Assembly (NCBI GenBank): GCA_002409585.1
Contig: DHNP01000008.1
Span: 69,748-86,008 of the forward strand
Direction of reading: 5' to 3'
Source of the DNA: Ruminococcaceae bacterium UBA5413
Lineage (GTDB): Bacteria > Bacillota > Clostridia > Oscillospirales > Acutalibacteraceae
Length of the DNA stretch: 16,261 bases
Under the pieces are notes generated by a model. It searched no databases, was not told the DNA's origin, and was given only the letters and a program-made list of their open reading frames with translations. Positions 7,165 to 13,614 of this stretch are shown here, in pieces. The translations under genes were made by a program, and so were the position numbers. Each line of letters begins with the position of its first letter. The stretch's first letter is position 1.

Positions 7165-7195
7165 TTTTACCGGGCCTTGCGCGGCCACGGTAAAA
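7165..7195 (+). promoter_or_regulatory. Stable hairpin in the coaX leader
   Basis: TTTTACCG pairs with CGGTAAAA and GGCC with GGCC, with one bulged A and loop TTGCGC. No U-tract follows. The ribosome site GGGGAG of coaX begins about 15 nt downstream. It may be an mRNA stabiliser or a regulatory structure; I cannot assign a riboswitch class. Confidence 0.5.
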
Positions 7196-7223
7196 ATTAC
7201 ATTACGATTGGGGAGCGTACGGC

Positions 7224-7988
7224 ATGATTTTAGTTTTGGACATAGGCAACACAAACGTTACTATGGGCGTTTACGACGGCGAAAAACTCCTTTTTGTTTC
7301 GCGCCTCGCAACCGACCGTTCCCATATGGAAGACCAGTATATGCTTGACCTACGCGACATATTAAACATTTACGGGCTGTCGCCCGACAGGATTGACGGG
7401 GCCGCCGTAAGCTCCGTCGTGCCGTGTGTAAGCACCGCATATATAAACGCCGTAAGGCGGCTTACAGGCGCAAGGGTTGTCTGCGCCGGACCTGACGTTA
7501 AAACCGGCATAACCGTGAACCCGGCAAACAGGGCCACCATAGGGGCTGACCTCATAACAGGCTGCGCGGCCGCAGCGCGTATGTACGACGGGCCGTATAT
7601 CGTCCTTGACATGGGAACGGCTACTACCTTTATGCTTGTAAACGAAAACAAGGAACTTGTAGGCGGGGCCATAGCCCCGGGTGTCGGCGTTTCTTTCGAT
7701 GCCCTCGTAGGCCGCGCGGCGAAGCTGACGGCCATAGACCTTGAGGTGCCTTCACAGGTCATAGGAAGGACTACCGCCGAATGTATGTCCTCCGGCATTA
7801 TAAATGGCACGGCCTACATGATTGACGGCATGTGCGACCATATAGAGGAGGAATTCGGCTGCAAATGCTGCGTCGTCGCAACCGGAGGCCTTTCAAAAAA
7901 TATAGTCGGGCAGTGCTCGCGCGACATAGACTACTGCGGCACGCTCCTTTTGGACGGGCTTAAATTAATATATGAAATGAATACGTGA
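7224..7988 (+). CDS. coaX: Type III pantothenate kinase
   Basis: CoaX phosphorylates pantothenate with ATP, the first step of coenzyme A synthesis; it is cytosolic and needs a monovalent cation. The 254-aa length is typical. N-terminal LVLDIGNTNVTMGVY is the ASKHA phosphate-1 motif with Asp6. IGADLITGCAAAARM carries catalytic Asp109. VLDMGTATTF (about 127-136) is the phosphate-2 motif, GGAIAPGVGVSFDAL follows, and VATGGLSKNI is the adenosine motif. The ATG has GGGGAG 8 nt upstream. It has its own promoter and a strong terminator, so it looks monocistronic. Confidence 0.96.
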   Translation: MILVLDIGNTNVTMGVYDGEKLLFVSRLATDRSHMEDQYMLDLRDILNIYGLSPDRIDGAAVSSVVPCVSTAYINAVRRLTGARVVCAGPDVKTGITVNPANRATIGADLITGCAAAARMYDGPYIVLDMGTATTFMLVNENKELVGGAIAPGVGVSFDALVGRAAKLTAIDLEVPSQVIGRTTAECMSSGIINGTAYMIDGMCDHIEEEFGCKCCVVATGGLSKNIVGQCSRDIDYCGTLLLDGLKLIYEMNT

Positions 7989-8011
7989 ACGCGGCCGCAT
8001 GCCGCGGCAAG

Positions 8012-8049
8012 CCGCGGGGCCTTCCGTAAACGGAAAGCCCCGCGGTTTT
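8012..8049 (+). terminator. Strong intrinsic terminator after coaX
   Basis: CCGCGGGGC-c-TTCCG pairs with CGGAA-a-GCCCCGCGG around loop TAAA, giving 14 pairs with one mismatch, followed by TTTTATT. There is no T-tract on the other strand, so it acts on coaX only. Confidence 0.88.
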
Positions 8050-8063
8050 ATTGTCTTACTTTT

Positions 8064-8291
8064 TTACATTGTATGGCGTGCCTGCGGCGAGCGCTCGGGT
8101 TCACGTTCCTCATGGAAGTAGAACTTTATGCACCAAAGGGCGCACACGGCGATAACTATATAGATTATACGGCTCAGCACAGTGTACTGGCCGCCCGCTA
8201 TCCACGCGACTAAGTCGAAGTTAAACACGCCGACAAGGCCCCAGTTGAGGCCGCCTATTATCAGTAGTGTCAATGCGATTTTATCAAGCAT
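8064..8291 (-). CDS. DUF378 family small membrane protein
   Basis: The 75-aa product begins LDKIALTLLIIGGLNWGLVGVFNFDLVAW, the hallmark of DUF378 (GxNWGLVG). Two membrane segments are at about residues 5-22 and 38-58, and a short charged tail (HEEREPERSPQ) probably lies in the cytosol. Its function is unknown in the family. The ATG has AAGGGGG about 6 nt upstream. It lies 106 nt downstream of the NifX-like gene on the same strand and may share its transcript. Confidence 0.85.
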   Translation of the reverse strand: MLDKIALTLLIIGGLNWGLVGVFNFDLVAWIAGGQYTVLSRIIYIVIAVCALWCIKFYFHEEREPERSPQARHTM

Positions 8292-8397
8292 AATATTCCC
8301 CCTTCCAAGGTTTATTATGCCCGCTTTTTAACGTTCTTACGCCCTGCGTTACATATACATATATACCCTTTTATGCGCGGGGAAATGCACTGCGCGC

Positions 8398-8760
8398 TCA
8401 GTCGCCGCCGTTGGAGTGTCCGCTGCACAAGCCGCCCGTGCTCTTAAGCGTGCCGGCAATGTAGCACTGTGCGGCTTCACGCGCGCCGCCCTCAGCGCCT
8501 GTTATTACTTTTATGCCTTTTTCTTTAAAAATATCCGCCGCGCCGCCGCCCATGCCGCCTGATATAACTACGTTGACGCCCATGCCGTTAAGGTAGTTAG
8601 GCAAAAAGCCCGGCTTGTGGCCTGGGTTAGGGAAAAACTCGCCGCCTGTTATTTTTCCGTCTTCCGATGTAAACACATCGAAGCCCTCGCAGTGGCCGAA
8701 ATGCCCGGTAACCGTTTTGCCGCCGTTGTCACTCGCAACAGCTATTTTAAGCGTTTTCAT
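8398..8760 (-). CDS. NifX/NafY-like (dinitrogenase iron-molybdenum cofactor biosynthesis domain) protein
   Basis: This fold binds metal clusters or precursors such as NifB-co in nitrogenase assembly, but many anaerobes carry stand-alone members with unknown roles. The 120-aa protein is essentially one domain: KIAVASDNGG, GHFGHCEGFDVF (19-30), PGHKPGFLPNYL (46-57), GVNVVISGGMGGGAADIF (61-78). A short C-terminal CSGHSNGG could add metal ligands. No nif genes are visible, so nitrogenase assembly is unlikely to be its job here. It starts 28 nt downstream of the C_GCAxxG_C_C gene, so the two are almost certainly cotranscribed. Confidence 0.88.
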   Translation of the reverse strand: MKTLKIAVASDNGGKTVTGHFGHCEGFDVFTSEDGKITGGEFFPNPGHKPGFLPNYLNGMGVNVVISGGMGGGAADIFKEKGIKVITGAEGGAREAAQCYIAGTLKSTGGLCSGHSNGGD

Positions 8761-8788
8761 AATACTTATAATCCCCTTTCATAAAAAA

Positions 8789-9256
8789 TTATTTACTGCT
8801 TTTTGTTTTTTCAGCTATGACGCCGTCCATTATCCGGGCAGCACAGCGCACTATCTCAACACAAGGACGCTTTTTATAGTATTCCTTTGTCCTCGGTGAC
8901 GGGATCGGGCTGACGCCGGTTTCATTTTTCAGTCCTAAAAGCTCGCGGCATACTATGGAACCGTTTTCCTCACGGAAACGCTCCGCCATATCCTGTATGA
9001 GTTTGTAGTGTTCTTTTTTTTCGTCCGGCGCGTCAGGCCCGCTGTAACCGTAAAGAGCCCCGGCAACCATGAACATACCGCTCACCGCCCCGCAGACCTC
9101 GCGCATCCTGCCCATGCCTCCGCCGAATGACGAAGAAATCTTCAGGGCCTCGGCGGCGTCTATGCCTGTTTCGTCACAGAAAGCCGCAAAAACCGCCTGC
9201 GAGCAGTTGTAGCCCTGTTTAAAAAGGCCGGCCGCCGTTTCGGAGTGGATACCCAT
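8789..9256 (-). CDS. C_GCAxxG_C_C family probable redox protein
   Basis: The 155-aa product shows the spaced cysteines of this family: NCSQAVFAAFC (Cys18, Cys27), SFGGGMGRMREVCGAVSGM (Cys55, reading CGAVSG), IVCRELLG (Cys103) and RPCVEIVRCAARI (Cys132, Cys138). Family members are thought to be redox-active or metal-binding cytosolic proteins, mostly of anaerobes, with no settled biochemical role. The ATG is preceded by GGGGGG about 11 nt upstream. It is first in an operon with the NifX-like gene and has a consensus promoter. Confidence 0.9.
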   Translation of the reverse strand: MGIHSETAAGLFKQGYNCSQAVFAAFCDETGIDAAEALKISSSFGGGMGRMREVCGAVSGMFMVAGALYGYSGPDAPDEKKEHYKLIQDMAERFREENGSIVCRELLGLKNETGVSPIPSPRTKEYYKKRPCVEIVRCAARIMDGVIAEKTKSSK

Positions 9257-9277
9257 TTTTTACTTTTCCCCCCGCTC

Positions 9278-9367
9278 CCGCGGACGCTGGCCAAAATGCA
9301 TCTCCTGTTCCGCGGTTTTTTAATATCCCAATGAAAATATTATATATCTGAATTGGGCATATGTCAA
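9278..9367 (-). promoter_or_regulatory. Consensus promoter with inverted repeat and leader hairpin (redox operon)
   Basis: The minus strand has TTGACA (9367-9362), a 17-nt spacer and TATAAT (9344-9339). The -10 is flanked by an inverted repeat, ATAT-c-CCCAAT type arms at 9352-9362 and 9323-9332 (one extra base in one arm), placed like an operator. The leader of about 75 nt contains CCGCGGA (9315-9309) able to pair with TCCGCGG (9284-9278) just before the ribosome site. Confidence 0.75.
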
Positions 9368-9409
9368 TAACTATCCCGCAGGTTCCTCATTTTCCCGTAA
9401 TCGGGCGGT

Positions 9410-9447
9410 AAAAAAGCGGCGGATGAACAAAATGTCCACTCCGCCGC
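9410..9447 (-). terminator. Intrinsic terminator of the Cys-rich tail gene
   Basis: On the minus strand GCGGCGGA (9447-9440) pairs perfectly with TCCGCCGC (9423-9416), followed by TTTTTT (9415-9410). It lies 22 nt after the stop codon of the gene at 9469-10083. Confidence 0.88.
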
Positions 9448-9468
9448 TCATAGCCTCAGGTACTTCTT

Positions 9469-10083
9469 TCATGGTTTAAAAGGCGGGTTCCCGTCGTCAG
9501 CGGCTTCTTCGCCGGTTTCTTCTGCGTCCTCCTGTGCGGCTTCCTTTCCGAAATTTGCAAAGTCGTCGCAGGCCGTGTCGGGTTTACTTTCCGGAGCCGT
9601 TTCACCGTAGTCGCCGCTGTCGTCGAAGCTGCCGTGTTTTTCCGTTTTACCCTCAGCGCAGTACTCGCCGCAGCACGGCTCTTCCGCGCCTGTTCCGGCA
9701 GGCTCGCCGCTTTCACAGGTACAGCCGCAGCCGCAGCTTTCGCCGGCTTCACGGTTTTCCCCTGTTTCGCCCGCGTCACCTGTTTCTCCCCCGCCGTTTT
9801 CACATTCACTGGCGGTTATCTCGTCTAACTTAGTCACGGCGCGGCTAAGCCTGCGGCTTGAGTTTTCTATCACGGCACAGGACTTTTCCGTTTCCTCATT
9901 GTTTTTGTCACGCATATGTTCATAGTAATATTTGCCAAGTTCGGCATACGCGCGGAGCTGTTTTTCCTTTTCATTTTTAATTACTATCCTGAGCCTGTTT
10001 ATCATTGCGGTTTTACGGTTCCTGTCGACGACGTAATCCACAGCTTTCGTGACCGAATCCGCAATGTTTTTTAATAAATCCAT
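9469..10083 (-). CDS. Coiled-coil protein with Cys-rich acidic low-complexity tail
   Basis: The 204-aa product has two parts. Residues 1-90 form charged helices (NIADSVTKAVDYVVDRNRK, KNEKEKQLRAYAELGKYYYEHM, IENSSRRLSRAVTKLDEI). They resemble the N-terminal coiled coil of Firmicute proteins that end in a zinc ribbon. Residues 91-204 are Gly/Glu/Ala/Asp-rich and carry a cluster of cysteines at about 94, 117, 119, 121, 123, 137, 138 and 142 (SCGCGCTC, PCCGEYC). The tail could bind metal, but it is not a standard zinc ribbon. The ATG at 10083 is chosen for GGGAGG 9 nt upstream; an ATG at 10104 has no ribosome site. No membrane span is visible. Function is unknown. Confidence 0.8.
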   Translation of the reverse strand: MDLLKNIADSVTKAVDYVVDRNRKTAMINRLRIVIKNEKEKQLRAYAELGKYYYEHMRDKNNEETEKSCAVIENSSRRLSRAVTKLDEITASECENGGGETGDAGETGENREAGESCGCGCTCESGEPAGTGAEEPCCGEYCAEGKTEKHGSFDDSGDYGETAPESKPDTACDDFANFGKEAAQEDAEETGEEAADDGNPPFKP

Positions 10084-10194
10084 AGAATAATACCTCCCGT
10101 TCATTATACCGTTTCAGCCCGTCTTTTACTATTATACAACAAAATTTCCGCGTATAACAGTAGTATTTGATGTATTCCATTTTTTATGTCGGTG

Positions 10195-10203
10195 TGATAT
10201 AAT
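10195..10203 (+). promoter_or_regulatory. Extended -10 promoter element of the CpXC gene
   Basis: TGATATAAT is an extended -10 (TGN-TATAAT, TATAAT at 10198-10203) located 33 nt before the ATG. No good -35 is seen, as is common for extended -10 promoters. Confidence 0.5.
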
Positions 10204-10236
10204 AAATTAAATTTTGCCAGTGAGGAGCGGCGCGCT

Positions 10237-10887
10237 ATGTCTACTATTATAACAAAAGACCTTGTCTGCCCCGGGTGCAAAACCGCGGCCGAAACAACGC
10301 TGTGGGCAGGCATAACCGCGGACAAAAACCCTGAAATACGTGAAAAAATATTGGACGAAACACTCTTTGACTTCAAGTGCCCCGAATGCGGATATTCGGC
10401 GCGCTTTTTATACCCATGCCTCTACCACGACGAAAAGCTCGGCTTTATGGTTTACTTCGTACCTGACGGCTGCCCCGGCAAAGACGGCGGCGACGGCATA
10501 TGCGAAAAGTTCCCGCAGCTTGCGGGAGTCAAAAAGCGCCTCGTTTGCTCGCCCGAAGGCCTTAAGGAAAAGCTGCTCATTTTTGAAGCCGGACTTGACG
10601 ACCTTGCCGTCGAGCTTTTAAAGCTCGCCATGGCCGACGTGCTTAAAACAAAGTACGGCAAAAACACCGAAGCGGGATACTTCTGCTACGCCGACGAAGA
10701 TGAAAACAAAATCGGCTTTTCTTTTTTCCTCGAAGGCATGGACGGGCCAGTCCGCCGCGTGACTAAAATGGACGCGTACCAGAAAACTCTCGAAATCGCC
10801 GGGCAGGCCGCGTTTGACGGCGGGGAAGGATTTATATCCGTCGATGAAAATTTCGCAAAAAAGGTTTTGGACGAATATAAAGCCTGA
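10237..10887 (+). CDS. CpXC domain protein
   Basis: The 216-aa product begins with two zinc-knuckle pairs, LVCPGCKTAAE (Cys11, Cys14) and FKCPECGYSARFLYP (Cys48, Cys51), the hallmark of the CpXC domain. Family function is unknown, though the four cysteines very probably bind zinc. The rest (about 60-216) is an alpha/beta region without a recognised motif. It is cytosolic, with no signal or membrane segment. GAGGAG lies about 9 nt before the ATG. It is divergent from the Cys-rich tail gene and lies 73 nt upstream of asnB. Confidence 0.85.
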   Translation: MSTIITKDLVCPGCKTAAETTLWAGITADKNPEIREKILDETLFDFKCPECGYSARFLYPCLYHDEKLGFMVYFVPDGCPGKDGGDGICEKFPQLAGVKKRLVCSPEGLKEKLLIFEAGLDDLAVELLKLAMADVLKTKYGKNTEAGYFCYADEDENKIGFSFFLEGMDGPVRRVTKMDAYQKTLEIAGQAAFDGGEGFISVDENFAKKVLDEYKA

Positions 10888-10960
10888 GGAAACCGCAAAT
10901 AATATCTATTATATATCGTAAAATAAAGGGTTATGCAAAAAGGAAGGAAGAGCTTATAAA

Positions 10961-12823
10961 ATGTGCGGATTATGCGGCTTTACGGGCCAAATAGCACGGA
11001 AAGATGACATCATAAAATCAATGACCGACGTAATAACGCACCGCGGGCCTGACTCCAGCGGTGTTTATACTGACGGCAGCATAGCAATGGGTTTCAGGCG
11101 GCTCAGCATCATAGACCTTGACGGAGGCAGCCAGCCCATTTACAACGAGGACAAAAGCCTCGTGCTCATGTTTAACGGCGAAATCTATAACTACCGGCAG
11201 TTAAGGGAGATACTCATAGCCAAAGGGCATAAGTTCACTACGGAAACCGACAGCGAAGTGCTTGTGCACGGCTTTGAGGAGTGGCACGAAGACCTGCTCA
11301 GCAAGCTGCGCGGCATGTTCGCTTTCGCCGTTTGGAACAAAAACGACAAAAGCCTGTTTTTGGCGCGCGACTTCTTCGGCATTAAGCCGATGTACTATAC
11401 GCAGCAGGGCGGCAGCTTCCTTTTTGCTTCCGAGATAAAGAGCATGCTGCAGTTCCCCGGCTTTAAAAAAGAGCTTAACCTCGGCATGCTCGACAACTAC
11501 ATCTCCTTTGAGTACCCGGCGGGGGAGGACACTTTCTTTGAAGGCGTAAAGTCCCTCATGCCGGCGCACTACCTGTGGTACAGAAACGGCGAAACGGAAA
11601 CACGCCGCTACTGGGAGCCTAAGTTCGAGCCTGACGAGAGCATGACGGAGGAGGATGCCGTCTCTGAAATAAGCAAGGTGTTCGACGACTCAGTCGCCGC
11701 GCACAAGATAAGCGACGTTGAAGTGGGGTGCTTCCTTTCAAGCGGGGTGGACTCAAGCTACGTTTCAACATATTTTCCGGGGCAAAAAACATTTACCGTC
11801 GGCTTTGGCACAGACGAAAAGTACAACGAGATAGGCTACGCAAAAAAGCTCTCGGAAAAGATAGGCCTCGAACATCATTACAAAGTTATAACCCCTGACG
11901 AATACTGGGGCAATATCCGCAAGGTACAGTACCACATGGACCAGCCGCTCGCGGACGCTTCGTGCATAGCGCTGTACTTTGTCTCGCAGATAGCGAGCAA
12001 GTACGTTAAAGTAGTCCTGTCCGGCGAAGGTGCGGACGAGCTTTTCGGCGGATACAACATCTACCATGAGCCTGACGACCTGGCCGGCTGGCAGAAGCTG
12101 CCCTTGTGCGTAAGGCGCGGGCTTTCTTCTTTCGTGAAAAAGCTGCCGTTTTCATTTAAGGGCAAAAACTTCATAATACGCGGGGCGCTCCCACTTGAGG
12201 AACGCTTCATAGGCAACTGCAGCATGTTCACCATGGATGAAAAACGCCGCATACTTAAAAGCGGCATCCCGGTAAGGCGCCCGCAGGAGCTTACGAAAAA
12301 ATATTACGCCCGCGTTGAGGGCGACCCCGTCACGCGCATGCAGTACCTTGACATAAACGTTTGGATGGCCGGCGACATACTGCTTAAGGCCGACCGCATG
12401 AGCATGGCAAACTCACTGGAACTGCGCGTGCCTTTCCTCGACAGGAAAGTTTTCGACGTAGCCGCGCGCATACCCAAAAAGCTCAAGGTAAACAGGGAAA
12501 ACACAAAGTACGCCATGAGGCGCGCCGCGGCAAAGCGCCTGCCGGAACTTACGGCGCAGAAAAAGAAGCTCGGCTTCCCCGTGCCTATACGCGTATGGCT
12601 CCGTGAAGACAGGTACTACGATATGGTGAAAAAGTCGTTTAACTCCGCCACCGCCGCAAAGTTCTTTAACACAGGCGCCATAACCCAGCTGCTGGACGAC
12701 CACAAAAACGGCCGGCGCGACAACAGCCGGAAGATATGGACGGTCTTTATCTTCCTCGTATGGTATGACATTTACTTTAACGGCGTCTCGCATGAACCTG
12801 GCGACATGCCTGTTGTAGAATGA
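10961..12823 (+). CDS. asnB: Asparagine synthetase B (glutamine-hydrolysing)
   Basis: AsnB makes asparagine from aspartate, ATP and glutamine-derived ammonia in the cytosol. The 620-aa product has the N-terminal class II glutaminase domain with nucleophile Cys2 (MCGLCGF), THRGPDSSG, RLSIIDL and FNGEIYNY. The synthetase domain has the PP-loop SSGVDSS (about 260-266), VLSGEGADELFGGYNIY and MSMANSLELRVPFLDRKV. Length and motifs are complete. The start is fixed by Cys2, which must follow the removed Met; AGGAAGGAAGAG lies about 10 nt upstream. No clear promoter or terminator is seen, so it may be read with the CpXC gene. Confidence 0.96.
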   Translation: MCGLCGFTGQIARKDDIIKSMTDVITHRGPDSSGVYTDGSIAMGFRRLSIIDLDGGSQPIYNEDKSLVLMFNGEIYNYRQLREILIAKGHKFTTETDSEVLVHGFEEWHEDLLSKLRGMFAFAVWNKNDKSLFLARDFFGIKPMYYTQQGGSFLFASEIKSMLQFPGFKKELNLGMLDNYISFEYPAGEDTFFEGVKSLMPAHYLWYRNGETETRRYWEPKFEPDESMTEEDAVSEISKVFDDSVAAHKISDVEVGCFLSSGVDSSYVSTYFPGQKTFTVGFGTDEKYNEIGYAKKLSEKIGLEHHYKVITPDEYWGNIRKVQYHMDQPLADASCIALYFVSQIASKYVKVVLSGEGADELFGGYNIYHEPDDLAGWQKLPLCVRRGLSSFVKKLPFSFKGKNFIIRGALPLEERFIGNCSMFTMDEKRRILKSGIPVRRPQELTKKYYARVEGDPVTRMQYLDINVWMAGDILLKADRMSMANSLELRVPFLDRKVFDVAARIPKKLKVNRENTKYAMRRAAAKRLPELTAQKKKLGFPVPIRVWLREDRYYDMVKKSFNSATAAKFFNTGAITQLLDDHKNGRRDNSRKIWTVFIFLVWYDIYFNGVSHEPGDMPVVE

Positions 12824-12926
12824 TTTCGCCTGTTCCGTAATATATTTTATTATAAAAACATATTCACAATTTTATTAAAAACTGCTATAATATTTACAAA
12901 TTACGACTGTTTATTTATCGTGGGTT

Positions 12927-12958
12927 TGCTTGAACGCCAAGCATATTTGTATTATACT
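12927..12958 (+). promoter_or_regulatory. Promoter with inverted repeat over the -35 (CrtO-like gene)
   Basis: TTGAAC (12930-12935), a 17-nt spacer and TATACT (12953-12958) lie 50 nt before the ATG. TGCTTG-aacgc-CAAGCA (12927-12943) is a perfect 6-bp inverted repeat over the -35, placed like an operator. The remainder of 12824-13008 is AT-rich with no terminator I can identify. Confidence 0.65.
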
Positions 12959-13008
12959 ATATTATAGATATTGATTTTTCCGCTGTTATTGAACGGAGTG
13001 ATGGTTCC

Positions 13009-13527
13009 ATGCTGAGAAATCTTTCTTTTATCAATATGCTCTTAAGCAATTTCCTGATAATAGGCTTGTGGCATCTTGTTGTTTTTTTCATGTGCCTGAG
13101 GATGCCGCTGGCGTCTTTCAACCCCTCTAAAGGGCGCTTTGTACAGAAAGACTGGGAACGCGGCGGCCTGTGGTACAGGGATAAACTGAAAATACAGGTT
13201 TGGAAAGACAAACTGCCGCAGTATATAGGCAAAAGCGGTTTTTCAAAACAGCACCTGAACGGGCTTTCCATAGATTACATCGACCGCTTCATCGAGGAAA
13301 CATGCCGCGGCGAGTGGATGCATATGAAAAACTGCATTTGTTCCATAATCATTTTAATTATCAACCCGCTGCTCGTCGGCTTGGTAACGTCGTTTTTTAT
13401 AGTGCTCGGCAACCTGCCTTTCGCCATAGTCCAGCGGTACAACCGCTTCAGGCTGCAGATACTGCGGAAACGCCGTATAAGGGAGCTCCAAGGCGGCAGT
13501 GTCCGGGAGAATACCGTCACAGCTTAA
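13009..13527 (+). CDS. CrtO-family membrane protein (glycosyl-4,4'-diaponeurosporenoate acyltransferase-like)
   Basis: In Staphylococcus CrtO adds a fatty acyl chain to the glucosyl carotenoid in the last step of staphyloxanthin synthesis. The 172-aa product follows the family pattern: N-terminal membrane segment (about 12-30), then FNPSKGRFVQKDWERGGLWY, LKIQVWKDKLPQY, GFSKQHLNG, YIDRFIEETCRGEWMH, a second hydrophobic region (about 108-137) and the NLPFAIVQRYNRFRL signature. The C-terminus is basic. No other carotenoid genes are in the window, so the acceptor is likely something else or the family name is misleading. GGAG lies about 10 nt before the ATG. It has its own promoter and terminator. 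Confidence 0.85.
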   Translation: MLRNLSFINMLLSNFLIIGLWHLVVFFMCLRMPLASFNPSKGRFVQKDWERGGLWYRDKLKIQVWKDKLPQYIGKSGFSKQHLNGLSIDYIDRFIEETCRGEWMHMKNCICSIIILIINPLLVGLVTSFFIVLGNLPFAIVQRYNRFRLQILRKRRIRELQGGSVRENTVTA

Positions 13528-13541
13528 AAATAATTTTTATC

Positions 13542-13576
13542 CGGCCCTGTCGCAAACGGCAGGGCCGTTTTGGTTT
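13542..13576 (+). terminator. Intrinsic terminator after the CrtO-like gene
   Basis: CGGCCCTGTCG pairs with CGGCAGGGCCG (one U-G wobble) around loop CAAA, followed by TTTTGGTTTT. It also rules out a start for the next gene inside this hairpin. Confidence 0.85.
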
Positions 13577-13614
13577 TAGTACGGCACGCGCTCCGGACCG
13601 GAACGCATATTAAA

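Noticed and set aside
9256..9306. Possible 13-codon leader peptide upstream of the C_GCAxxG_C_C gene
   Set aside because: The AGGAG touches the ATG with no spacing and the peptide has no regulatory codon run.
9534..9833. Arg/Phe-rich plus-strand frames and a Lys/Ala-rich minus-strand frame over the Cys-rich tail gene
   Set aside because: Low-complexity shadows of the acidic tail sequence; no ribosome site and the terminator and promoter fit the 9469-10083 frame.
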